DNA from: Phycisphaerales bacterium UBA4658
Lineage (GTDB): Bacteria > Planctomycetota > Phycisphaerae > Phycisphaerales > UBA1924
Assembly (NCBI GenBank): GCA_002405485.1
Contig: DHLW01000060.1
Coordinates: forward strand, 1-52,197
Length of the DNA: 52,197 bases
Direction: 5' to 3'
Both the position numbers and the translations under genes were made by a program. The notes below the pieces were generated by a model that saw only the letters and a list, made by a program, of their open reading frames with translations, ran no database searches and had not been told where the DNA came from. Shown piece after piece: positions 17,097-25,600 of the stretch. The stretch's first letter is position 1; each line of letters opens with the position of its first letter.

Positions 17097-18407
17097 ATGC
17101 GTGCGGCGACTCTCATGCTGGCGACCGTGATCGGAGCGACCGCCTCCGCGCTGCCGGCATGGGCGGACACACCTCCGCCCCCAAGCCCCGACGCGCCGGG
17201 GCCCGCTCAGCAGGCCGGTCGCGAAATCGACGTCGCACTCGCCAAGCTCCGTCGCTGGCTGAGCACGAGCGCCGATCAGGCACAGTCGGCGGCGGCGTCG
17301 GCTTCGAGCGACGCGCGGGCCTGGCTTGACGCCCGCGTGGTTGATCTGCTGGGCACGCCGGACGCTCCGCGCCAGTTCGGGGTGTTCTTTGCGGCCCGCG
17401 CCGTGAACGCCGCCGGCGCTCCAGGATCATCGTCGCCCGCCGACCGGGCCACTCCGCAGCCGCCGGTCGTGGTCCAGACGCAGTGGATCGATCTTCAGGC
17501 CGTCAGCCCGAGGACGCTTCCTACCCGTGCGATCGTGCTGGTGCACGGTCTGGACGAGCCCGGGGCGGTCTGGTCCGATCTTGCCCCCGCGCTGCTGTCG
17601 GGGGGGTACACCGTCATCAAGCTCGACTATCCCAACGATGGGCCGATCGACGCCGCGTCCAAGTTGCTGGTGAGCGCGCTGGCGGATCTCAAGTCTCGAG
17701 GCGTGCGGAACGTCGACATCGTCGCCCACTCCATGGGCGGGCTGGTCGCCCGCGACGCGCTCACGCGCTCCGACGGATACGCGGGCCATGGCGGCGGGTC
17801 GCCCTCGCTCCCCGCCGTTGATCGGCTCGTGATGCTGGCGACGCCCCACGCCGGCTCCAAACTCGCCGCGCTGCAGCCGCTGAGCGAGGCTCGCGAGCAG
17901 ATCGCTCGCCGGATCGACGGCACGCACGCGCCGGAGGCGGGGCTCATCAACTCCGCCGCCGACGGCAAGGGCGAGGCCGCCATCGACCTGGCCCGCGACT
18001 CGGCGTTCCTGCGGGCGCTGAACGCCCGGTCCCACCCAAAGCACACTCGGATCATCAACGTCATCGCCCGCGTCGTTCCCGAGGAGCAGGAGCGGAGCGT
18101 TGTCAGCGACCTTGCGGGCATCGCCGAGCTCGTCGATGAGCAGGCCAGTCCGGCGCTGCAACGGATCCTGGCCGACATCACTTCGGCCCTGGGCGACGGG
18201 CTGCTCAGCGTCGAGAGCATGAAGCTCGAAGGCGTGGAGAACGTCACCGTCAGCGCCGACCACCGAAGCGTCATCCGCAAGTGGCACATCCTCGAAGGGC
18301 TGGGCCTGGTCGACCCGCGACCGCACGACCCGCCCCCGGGCGTTCGCATCGTGCTGGATGCCCTGGCCGACGATCGAACCGGTGAGACGCTCAAGGTCGC
18401 CCCGTGA
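17097..18407 (+). CDS. Secreted alpha/beta hydrolase, lipase-like
   Basis: The 436-aa product has a signal peptide (cleavage probably after AWA, residue 23), a disordered Pro/Ala linker and an alpha/beta-hydrolase fold. The oxyanion segment is IVLVHGLDEPG (His150), the nucleophile elbow is VAHSMGGLVA with Ser212, LVMLATPHAGS follows as in lipases and PGAP1-like proteins, GDGLLSVES is the likely acid region and SADHRSVI supplies the catalytic His. It would cleave an ester, probably a lipid, in the periplasm. It lies 53 nt after the MCE gene, so a role in envelope lipid turnover is plausible inference. ATG 17097 is preferred to 17022 because GGAAAGG precedes it and the signal peptide begins there. 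Confidence 0.85.
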   Translation: MRAATLMLATVIGATASALPAWADTPPPPSPDAPGPAQQAGREIDVALAKLRRWLSTSADQAQSAAASASSDARAWLDARVVDLLGTPDAPRQFGVFFAARAVNAAGAPGSSSPADRATPQPPVVVQTQWIDLQAVSPRTLPTRAIVLVHGLDEPGAVWSDLAPALLSGGYTVIKLDYPNDGPIDAASKLLVSALADLKSRGVRNVDIVAHSMGGLVARDALTRSDGYAGHGGGSPSLPAVDRLVMLATPHAGSKLAALQPLSEAREQIARRIDGTHAPEAGLINSAADGKGEAAIDLARDSAFLRALNARSHPKHTRIINVIARVVPEEQERSVVSDLAGIAELVDEQASPALQRILADITSALGDGLLSVESMKLEGVENVTVSADHRSVIRKWHILEGLGLVDPRPHDPPPGVRIVLDALADDRTGETLKVAP

Positions 18408-18642
18408 GCGCAACCGGCGGCGAGTCCGGCGAACTTCGCACGGCACCCGACGTAGAAGATCATGCAGGCCGCGCACGTTCGCGGAGCCGTCACAGGTCGA
18501 AGCTGAACCCTTCGGTCCGTGCGCTTTCCGCACACGTGCCCGGCCTGTTCGTGCAGACCGGCGGGCGCCGCCGCGCAGGGCCAGGCGCGGAGCGGCCCTT
18601 GCCGGGGCCAGCGCCGGTTTCCGTGCCGAACGCCGTCTTCGG

Positions 18643-18648
18643 TATGCT
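18643..18648 (+). promoter_or_regulatory. -10-like TATGCT, leaderless type
   Basis: TATGCT ends 6 nt before ATG 18655. Confidence 0.45.
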
Positions 18649-18654
18649 CTGCCC

Positions 18655-19347
18655 ATGGCGCAGCGTCGTCACCACTATGAGCGGGCCTTCGAGTGGTTCC
18701 TGCGCTCCCGGCGGATTCCCTATGTCGCCGTCGACGAGGCCCGCAAGGCCCTCCTGCCGGAGTCTGCGACGCTGGCGGTTTCGACATCGGTCCGGTCCCG
18801 CACGTCGACACCGGAGTCGGGGGAGTCTGGCCCAGCCGCCGCCCTCAAGTCCTTCGACTTTGTGATCTACGGCGATGCCGGTTCGAACCTGCTCATCGAC
18901 ATCAAGGGTCGGCGCGTCGGCTCGTCGCGCCGCATCCGCGGCGATGCCGGTCTCTCGACCGGCCGGCTCGAGTCATGGGTCACCATGGACGACATCGACT
19001 CGCTGCGCTCCTGGGAGCAGCTCTTCGGGTCGGGATTCCAGGCCGCCTTTGTGTTCGTGTACTGGTGCGACCGACAGCCTCCCGACGCTCTGTTCCAGGA
19101 GATCTTCGAGTATCGCGGCGTGTGGTACGCGCTCCGGGCCGTCACCCTGCTGGCATACGTGCAGCACATGAAGGTCCGCAGCCCCAGATGGCGCACCGTG
19201 GACGTGCCCCGCGGTGCGTTCGAACGCATCTCGCACGCCTTTGCTCCCTCCCCGTCGGAGCTCGCCCACGGCGGTCAAGCCCTGTTCGACCTCGGGCCCG
19301 ATGTGCCCACGCTCCTGCCGCTCCAGCCGGTTCGACCTACCCTCTAA
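18655..19347 (+). CDS. HYExAFE family protein, nuclease-like fold
   Basis: The 230-aa product carries the family signature HYERAFE at residues 7-13. HYExAFE proteins are annotated in Planctomycetota without a known function. Reading the sequence, the core looks like a PD-(D/E)XK endonuclease: helix 1 with Glu13, then SFDFVIYG (Asp68), then a strand LLIDIKGRRV that supplies Asp82-x-Lys84. This D...D-x-K spacing is the metal site of restriction-endonuclease-like folds. The C-terminal half is aromatic-rich (AAFVFVYWCD, FEYRGVWYALRAVTLLAYVQHM). Nuclease activity is inference. The start at 18655 is set by the signature position and the TATGCT site. It is not adjacent to a restriction or repair gene. 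Confidence 0.82.
   Translation: MAQRRHHYERAFEWFLRSRRIPYVAVDEARKALLPESATLAVSTSVRSRTSTPESGESGPAAALKSFDFVIYGDAGSNLLIDIKGRRVGSSRRIRGDAGLSTGRLESWVTMDDIDSLRSWEQLFGSGFQAAFVFVYWCDRQPPDALFQEIFEYRGVWYALRAVTLLAYVQHMKVRSPRWRTVDVPRGAFERISHAFAPSPSELAHGGQALFDLGPDVPTLLPLQPVRPTL
19338..19343 (+). promoter_or_regulatory. -10-like TACCCT, leaderless type
   Basis: TACCCT ends 6 nt before ATG 19350, overlapping the last codons of the upstream gene. Confidence 0.35.
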
Positions 19348-19349
19348 CC

Positions 19350-19592
19350 ATGCCAAAGACACTCTCCCGACTCGTGTGCGTCGGCCTCTGTGCCCTGGGT
19401 GCGGCGGCCATGTCCGCCCCGGCACTGGCCCAATCGACCAGCGGCACACGGAAGGTCGAACCCCTCACCCCGCCCACGCCCCCGCCTACCAACGCCGGCA
19501 CCCCGTGGATGCCCATGATCACCATGTTCGTGCTCCTGGCCATCATCGTCGGGGTGAACTTCCTCCCGAGCAAGCGCGGCCACCAGGACTGA
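19350..19592 (+). CDS. Small secreted or membrane protein, 80 aa
   Basis: An N-terminal signal sequence (LVCVGLCALGAAAMSAPALAQ) is followed by a Thr/Pro-rich linker (PLTPPTPPPTNAG) and one hydrophobic segment, PMITMFVLLAIIVGVNFLPS, with a short positively charged end. It would be a small single-pass membrane protein with its N-terminal part outside the cytoplasm. The single C-terminal helix resembles YajC/TatA-sized subunits only in size; no family match is claimed. It starts 2 nt after the HYExAFE stop codon. Confidence 0.75.
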   Translation: MPKTLSRLVCVGLCALGAAAMSAPALAQSTSGTRKVEPLTPPTPPPTNAGTPWMPMITMFVLLAIIVGVNFLPSKRGHQD

Positions 19593-19646
19593 CTCTCCCC
19601 CGGATCCGGCCCTGCCCCATCCGTTTCCTGCGATCAAGGTGCACGC

Positions 19647-20027
19647 ATGTCCGAGACGATCCCGCACAGTCCCGTCGGGCCTCACTCTGGCGCGCCCGGG
19701 TCCGCTTCGCCATCGGCGCTTCGGTCCAACGCCCGGCTGCTCACGCTCAACGGCGTGCTGCTGTTGATCCTGGCCGGGGTGACCCTCTCCAGCTCACGGC
19801 TGGCCTCGGCCCAGCCCGACGCCCGACGCGACAGTCCGCGTCTCCGCGGCGAGTACACCATGGTCTCCGGTCGAACCCAAGGGCTCACCACGAGCACCCT
19901 CTACATCATCGACGCCGTGAACCAGGAGATCGTCGCCCTGAACTGGGATCGCAACGCCAACAAGCCGGAGGTCATCGGTCTGCGCTCGCTGGCCGAGGAC
20001 TCCCGCTTCCTCGAGAGGGTCCGCTGA
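19647..20027 (+). CDS. Membrane-anchored hypothetical protein, 126 aa
   Basis: One membrane segment (LLTLNGVLLLILAGVTL, about 31-47) is followed by a small beta-rich domain with the phrase LYIIDAVNQEIVALNWDRN. A ribosome binding site AAGGTG precedes the ATG. The stop is separated from the next ATG by a single nucleotide (TGAcATG), so the next gene is probably translated by coupling. The pair looks like a two-gene unit of related small anchored proteins: both have one helix and a short domain with a D..N.E pattern. Function unknown. Confidence 0.75.
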   Translation: MSETIPHSPVGPHSGAPGSASPSALRSNARLLTLNGVLLLILAGVTLSSSRLASAQPDARRDSPRLRGEYTMVSGRTQGLTTSTLYIIDAVNQEIVALNWDRNANKPEVIGLRSLAEDSRFLERVR

Positions 20028-20028
20028 C

Positions 20029-20385
20029 ATGACCCTCGAACACTCCAAGCGGTCTTCTTCTGGAGCAGTCTGGCTCTGGGCCAGTGCGGCGGTCCTGCTC
20101 GGGCTGATCATCGTCCAGCTCGGCAAGGCCCCGCCCGCCCGCTCGCCGAGCGTCGCTCATGCGGAGCTCGCCTTGGCCGCCATGGGCGAGGTCAGCCGCG
20201 TCGGCGACTTCACCCTGCTCACGTTCAACGCCGGCAGTGATGACGTTCTCGCCGTCCTCGACGGCCGGAACGAAGAGCTGTACTTCTACCGGGTCCGGAA
20301 CCAGACCCAGCTCGACTTCATCTCTCGTGAGAATCTGAACCAGCTCTTTGCCAGCGCCAAGAAGCTCGGGCCGGGCCGGAAGTGA
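20029..20385 (+). CDS. Membrane-anchored hypothetical protein, 118 aa
   Basis: The product has a single N-terminal membrane segment (VWLWASAAVLLGLIIVQLG) and an exported or periplasmic domain containing FTLLTFNAGSDDVLAVLD, GRNEELYFYRVRN and LNQLFASAKKL. It begins 1 nt after the stop of the preceding gene and resembles that product in layout (anchor, then two or three strands with a DxxNEEL-type phrase), which suggests old duplication or shared partners. I do not recognise a family. Confidence 0.75.
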   Translation: MTLEHSKRSSSGAVWLWASAAVLLGLIIVQLGKAPPARSPSVAHAELALAAMGEVSRVGDFTLLTFNAGSDDVLAVLDGRNEELYFYRVRNQTQLDFISRENLNQLFASAKKLGPGRK

Positions 20386-20436
20386 CGCCAGCCCCGCTCC
20401 GGTGCTGATCGTTCGCTCTGCACTCCGGATTCGTGA

Positions 20437-20461
20437 TAAACTGCCGTATGCCCCGGGGCAT
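20437..20461 (+). promoter_or_regulatory. -10-like TAAACT with 14-bp palindrome at the start region of the ricT-like leader
   Basis: TAAACT (20437-20442) is followed 5 nt later by the perfect palindrome ATGCCCCGGGGCAT (20448-20461), which would span the transcription start. If this is the promoter, the next gene has a leader of about 205 nt. No good -35 is visible. The palindrome is the strongest two-fold symmetric site in this gap. Confidence 0.3.
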
Positions 20462-20654
20462 GCCCCGGTCCTGTGCGTTTGGACCCTGCTCGCCACGCCG
20501 GCAGCGAGCAGGCACATTTCACCCCTGGTCGGCGGCGTTTGTGATTCCTTGTGTTGTCCTTCCGGAGTCTGCCGGATCGAACCCCCGCTCTGCCCGCACG
20601 AACGCGCTCTGATCCTCCAACCGCACGAGGCGGCCGTGATTGGCCGCACACTCC

Positions 20655-22208
20655 ATGCCCATCGTTCCTCTGCCCCAGTTTGAAGCCGATCTCGCTGAGC
20701 AGGACCGCGAGCTCTATGAGAAGATGAAGCCCCCGACCTCCGTGGTCGTCCGCTTCGGGATCATGAAGCTCGTCGGCGAGTTCCCTTTTCAGCTCGACGT
20801 CAAGCCCGGATGCGGGACCAAGTTCGTCCTGAGGACCCACCGCGGGACCGAGATCGGCGAGATGCTGACCAGCACCTGCCCGAACTCCGGATGCTCCAAG
20901 AGCGTCAGCCGCAAGGAGATGCTCGAGTACATCGAGAACTCCGGCGGCAAGGACTACCCCTTCTTCTCCATGCAGGGCAAGGTTCTCCGCGTCGCCACCA
21001 TCGAGGACCTGAACCAGCAGGCCAAGATCGACGAGTCTCGTCCGCAGATGGTCCGCCAGGCACGGGCCATCTCCGAGCGCATGAAGCTCCCGTTGAAGAT
21101 GGTCGACGCCGAGCCGATCCTGGGCGGAGAGAAGATCACCTTCTATTTCCTGAGCGAGGAACGCATCGATTTCCGCGAGCTCGTCCAGGAGCTCGCCGAG
21201 ATCCACCACACCCGTATCGAACTGCGACAGGTCGGCGCACGCGACGAGGCCCGGCTCACCGCCGACTACGAGAAGTGCGGCCAGCACTGCTGCTGCAAGC
21301 AGTTCCTCAAGGTGCTCAAGCCCGTCAGCATGAAGGCCGCCAAGACCCAGAAGGCCACGCTCGATCCGCTCAAGATCTCCGGCCGGTGCGGTCGGCTGCT
21401 GTGCTGCCTGCGCTACGAGGAGCAGACCTATGACGAGCTCCGCGCACGCCTGCCCAAGAAACGCACCCGCGTGAACACCGAGTTCGGCGAGGGCTGGGTC
21501 GTCGACAGCCAGATCCTCACGCAGCTCGTCCTCGTGCAGCTCGAGGCCAGGGATGAGCAGGTCGCGGTGCCCTTGGAGGAACTCACGATCCTCGGGCCGG
21601 GCGGCGGGGGCCCGCCTGCGCCGAAACCTCAGGAGCCGCGCGCCGACCGCGGACAACGTCCGGGCCCGCAGGGGCCGCCGCGCGATCGGCCGCCCGCGCC
21701 CGCCCGCTCGACACCCGACCGCGTGGATGATGCCGACGACGCACGCGACCTGGATCATGGTGATCAGCTCGACTCCGCGGATGCCTCCCCAGAGACTGCC
21801 GGCGGACGATCGGGCAATCGCGCGTCCGGGGGCAATCGGCCCGGAGGCGGGGGCCCGCGATCCGGTCCACCTCAGGCACCACGCTCGTCCAAGGGTGATC
21901 GACCACGCACCGGCGCACCGGGCGATCGGCCAGCGAGCCCTCCAGGCGCCGGGCAGCGACCGCCCGCCTCGCCGCCCAGAGACGAGATCGATGAGATCAT
22001 GGACATGCTCGACTCGGGCCCGGGTCAGGCCGACCCGCAGCGTTCTGGTTCGGGCGAGCGGGGCGGTGGGGGTGGCGAGGGCAAGCGCCGTCGTCGCCGC
22101 AGACGCGGTGGCACCGGCCCCGGCCCCGGATCCGGATCCGGTCCAGGCCAAGGGCCGAGCGGACCGGGTGCTGACCGAGGCGGGCCTCCGGGTCTAGGGT
22201 CCCTGTGA
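20655..22208 (+). CDS. RicT-like PSP1 C-terminal domain protein
   Basis: The 517-aa product has an N-terminal PSP1/RicT (YaaT) domain of about 320 residues. The diagnostic cysteine-rich core is KCGQHCCCKQFLK followed by KISGRCGRLLCCLRYEEQTY. In Bacillus subtilis RicT works with RicA and RicF in an iron-sulfur complex that promotes RNase Y-dependent mRNA processing; whether that holds here is unknown, and no ricA or ricF is adjacent. Residues about 325-517 are a disordered Gly/Pro/Arg/Asp-rich tail ending in a basic RRRRRRGG-type patch, much longer than in Bacillus and suggestive of RNA binding. ATG 20655 is chosen; TTG 20640 is an alternative 5 codons upstream. Confidence 0.88.
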   Translation: MPIVPLPQFEADLAEQDRELYEKMKPPTSVVVRFGIMKLVGEFPFQLDVKPGCGTKFVLRTHRGTEIGEMLTSTCPNSGCSKSVSRKEMLEYIENSGGKDYPFFSMQGKVLRVATIEDLNQQAKIDESRPQMVRQARAISERMKLPLKMVDAEPILGGEKITFYFLSEERIDFRELVQELAEIHHTRIELRQVGARDEARLTADYEKCGQHCCCKQFLKVLKPVSMKAAKTQKATLDPLKISGRCGRLLCCLRYEEQTYDELRARLPKKRTRVNTEFGEGWVVDSQILTQLVLVQLEARDEQVAVPLEELTILGPGGGGPPAPKPQEPRADRGQRPGPQGPPRDRPPAPARSTPDRVDDADDARDLDHGDQLDSADASPETAGGRSGNRASGGNRPGGGGPRSGPPQAPRSSKGDRPRTGAPGDRPASPPGAGQRPPASPPRDEIDEIMDMLDSGPGQADPQRSGSGERGGGGGEGKRRRRRRRGGTGPGPGSGSGPGQGPSGPGADRGGPPGLGSL

Positions 22209-22311
22209 GACCGTCGGAACGGGCGAGATCGAACGCCCGTCATGCACGAATCTCCGGCGGTTCCGGATTCATGCTCCCGACGCCGTCGGCTTCGGAGTGA
22301 TCGGACCTTCT

Positions 22312-22331
22312 CCCGCCGAGCGCGGGTTTTT
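22312..22331 (+). terminator. Short GC stem with TTTTT tract
   Basis: CCCGC (22312-22316) pairs with GCGGG (22322-22326) around a 5-nt loop and is followed at once by five T residues. The stem is short but the T-tract is good. It would end the ricT-like transcript about 120 nt after the stop. Confidence 0.45.
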
Positions 22332-22407
22332 GTCCGGTGCATGGTCGGTCAGTTGCAACTCGGTGTGAAGATCGGGGCCTGGGTCGCTCTGGGTCGTGCC
22401 AAGCTGC

Positions 22408-22435
22408 TTGCGTGCACGCCGCCATGCCGTACATT
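22408..22435 (+). promoter_or_regulatory. Promoter TTGCGT-16-TACATT
   Basis: TTGCGT (22408-22413) and TACATT (22430-22435) are spaced by 16 nt and would start a transcript near 22442, giving the metallopeptidase gene a leader of about 170 nt. Confidence 0.4.
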
Positions 22436-22613
22436 TGACCCGCAGATCGGTCGAAGAACGTGTGGCCGATGGCGCGAGCGGCGACGTGCCGCTGTGTCTT
22501 GGGCGATCGCCGAGCGTCGACGGGCATCCAAGAGCGGAGTCGCCGCGAGGCATCTCTTGGTACATCGGCCCGGGGGTTGGCCGTGAGCAGAACTCGAGTA
22601 GACAAGGACACCC

Positions 22614-25600
22614 ATGGGTCGTATTCAGCGAGCGTCGGCATGTCTTCGGCTGGTCGTGACGTTCGCGCTCGTCGTGTTCGCCGCCGCGACTCTGGTGCGT
22701 GCCGATGCCGGGCAACGGGTGCAGCAGGGCTGGACCATGCTCCCGCAGCACCCGGCGGAGGTGCTCAACCTCCCGCCGGACTCTCGGCCGCAGCTTGGCC
22801 AGGCCGTGTCGCTCGATCTGCAGGCGCTCAGGACCACGCTCGCCGGTGCGCCCCTGGAGGGGACCCCCGAGGCCCGCACGCGCCCGATCGTGCTCTTTCT
22901 CCCGACGCCCGGCGGAAGCTGGCAGCGGTTCAACGTCTTCGAGTCGCCCCTGATGGACCAGGTCTTCCGGGCCAGGCACCCCGACATCCGCACCTATGTC
23001 GGACAGGGCATCGATGATCCCTGGGCCACGCTGCGATTCGAGATCACCCCCCGCGGGTTCAGCGCCCAGGTGCTCAGCCCCGACGGCGCGTGGTACATCG
23101 ATCCCGTCAGCCGGGGCGATCAGTCCAGCTACACGAGTTTCTACAAGCGCGAGTACGCCAAAGAGCGCCCGCTGTTCAACTGCGGCGTGCTCAACCAGGA
23201 GGCCCCGGGCGTGCCCAGGTTCCGCCCGCGAGGATCTGTCGGGACCATCCTCCGCAACTACCGCATCGCCATCTCCTGCACCGGCGAGTTCACCCAGTGG
23301 GCCGGCGGGAGCAACGAGGCCCTCAACCTCGTCGTGACCGCCGTCAGCCGCCTCTCGGGCATCTATGAGCAGGAACTCGCCGTCCGCTTCCTGCTCGTCG
23401 GCAGCCAGATCGACGTCATCTACTCCGACCCCGCCACCGATCCGTTCTCGGCTCCGAACAATGGCGGGATCACGCTCGGTGAGAATCAATCCTCGCTCGA
23501 TGCGGCCATCGGGTCCGGCGCGTACGACATCGGGCACGTCTTCCACCGAGTCGATCCCGGCAACAGCAACGGCATCGCCGCTCTCGCCAGCGTCTGCACC
23601 GCCGTGAAGGCGCACGGGTACTCGGCTTCGGACAATCCTCGCAGCGTCTTCTTCGTGGTCGACTACGTCGCGCACGAGGTCGGACACCAGTTTGGCGGTC
23701 GTCACCCGCACGCCAACTGCAACGGCCTCCCCGGGGACGTCGTCGGGCTCCTCGTCGAGCCCGCCTCCGGTTCGACGATCATGGCCTATCCAGGCATCTG
23801 CGGCTCAACGAACCTGCAGCCCAACGCCGACCCGTACTTCAACGCGCTGAACTTCGACCAGATGCTTCCGGTCATTCTCGGCTCCACCTGCGCCACCCCG
23901 GTGAACACCGGCAACGGCGTGCCGAGCGTCAACGCCGGCGCACTGTACAACATCCCCGTGAACACGCCGTTCACGCTGACGGCCGTCGGCTCAGATCCCG
24001 ATGGCGACGCGCTCACGTTCTGCTGGGAGCAGGCCGACGCCGGCCCGCCGATCAACCTGCCGCTGAATGCCAACGACAACGGTGTCTCGGCGATCGTCCG
24101 CAGCCGACCCCCGACCACCTCGCCCTCGCGCACGGTCCCGCACATCCCCGACCTGGTCGCCAACCGCTTCCCCTTGGGCGAGACCACGCCGCAGGTCCCT
24201 CGGTCGATGCGCTGGCGCGTGACCATCCGTGACAACGCCGCCGGTGGCGCGGGCGTGAACTCCGGCGAGACCACGCTCACCGTGGTGGATACCGGCTCAC
24301 CCTTTCGCGTCACGGCCCCGAACGCTCCTGGTGCGTCGTTCTCCGGCCAGGTGAACGTCTCCTGGGATGTCGCCGGCACCACCAGCGCCCCGATCAACTG
24401 CAACGCGGTCCGCATCCTGCTCTCAACCGACGGCGGCTTCACGTTCCCCACGATCCTCGCCGCGAGCTTGCCGAACTCCGGTTCTGCGCAGGTCGCCCTG
24501 CCCAACATCAACACCACCACCGCCCGGATCAAGGTCGAGGCCGTCGGGAACGTCTTCTTCGACATTTCCGACAACGACTTCGCCATCGTTCCCTCCGGTC
24601 CGATCGCCGTGTTCACCCAGGGGCCGGCGCCGACCATCAACGACAGCTTCGGAAACGGCAACAACAACCGCGCGATCGACCCGGGCGAGGGCGGCATCCG
24701 ACTCACGATCCCCATCACGAACATCGGCACGCTCAACGCCACCAACGTGGTCGGGCAGCTCTTTGCCATCAGTTCCTCGGTGTCCATCCCCGTCGCCATC
24801 CGCTCCTACATCTCCATCAACGTCGGACAGACCCGCTCGAACGATCTGCCGTTTGAGATCTCCGTCTCTCCCACGCACCCCTGCGGCGAACCGATCCTGC
24901 TCGCGCTCTCGGTCAGCAGCGATCAGGGCTCCAACGTCATCAACCTCAGTCTCCCCGTGGGCTCCTCCACCAGCGGCACGCCCCGCACCTTCCGCTTCCC
25001 GCCAAACGACACCGATCCCCCGCTCAACGTCATCATCCCCGACAACAGCGCCATCGGCGTGAACGTCAACGCGCTCGTCGCTGACATCGGCTCCGTCGGC
25101 GACGTCGACTTCCGCCTCGAAGGCACGAACTGCACCACTCAGCCGGGCTCGCCCACGGCCGGTCTTGCCCACACCTACGTCGGCGACCTCTTCATCCGGC
25201 TCTTCAACCCCGAGGGCACGGGCGCCTCCATCATGAACCGCCCGGGCGTGCTCGGTGGCGATCCGACCTTCGGATCCAGCGGCAACAACTTCTGCGGCAC
25301 GTTCTTCGACGACGACGGCCAGTTTCCGCTCATCCAGGCCATCGCCGCCGACGGCACTGGCGCGCCATACACCGGCACCTACAGGCCTGCTCAGCCGCTG
25401 GCGATCTTTGATGGTCAGGCTGGTGATGGGATCTGGGTGCTGAACCTGCAGGATCGCAGCGCCGGCGACGGTGGCATCCTCCGCCGATTCGCCCTGGTCA
25501 TCACGCCTCAGAACAGCATCTGCTCGCCCCCACTGAGCGTGACCGGCGCCTGCTGTGATGAGTCCGGCGCGTGCGTCGTCGCCGCACCCGGCTTCTGCCC

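Larger units (their letters stand above)
22209..22613 (+). other. 405-nt intergenic region between ricT-like and metallopeptidase genes
   Basis: No gene is supported. The first part holds a 7-bp hairpin at 22219-22240 (ACGGGCG ... CGCCCGT) and a terminator-like stem with five T at 22312-22331. The second part holds a promoter candidate (22408-22435) and a ribosome binding site before 22614. The leader from that promoter would be about 170 nt, with no recognisable riboswitch. Confidence 0.5.

Noticed and set aside
22442..22613. Riboswitch in the metallopeptidase leader
   Set aside because: No known aptamer pattern was seen in the roughly 170-nt leader.
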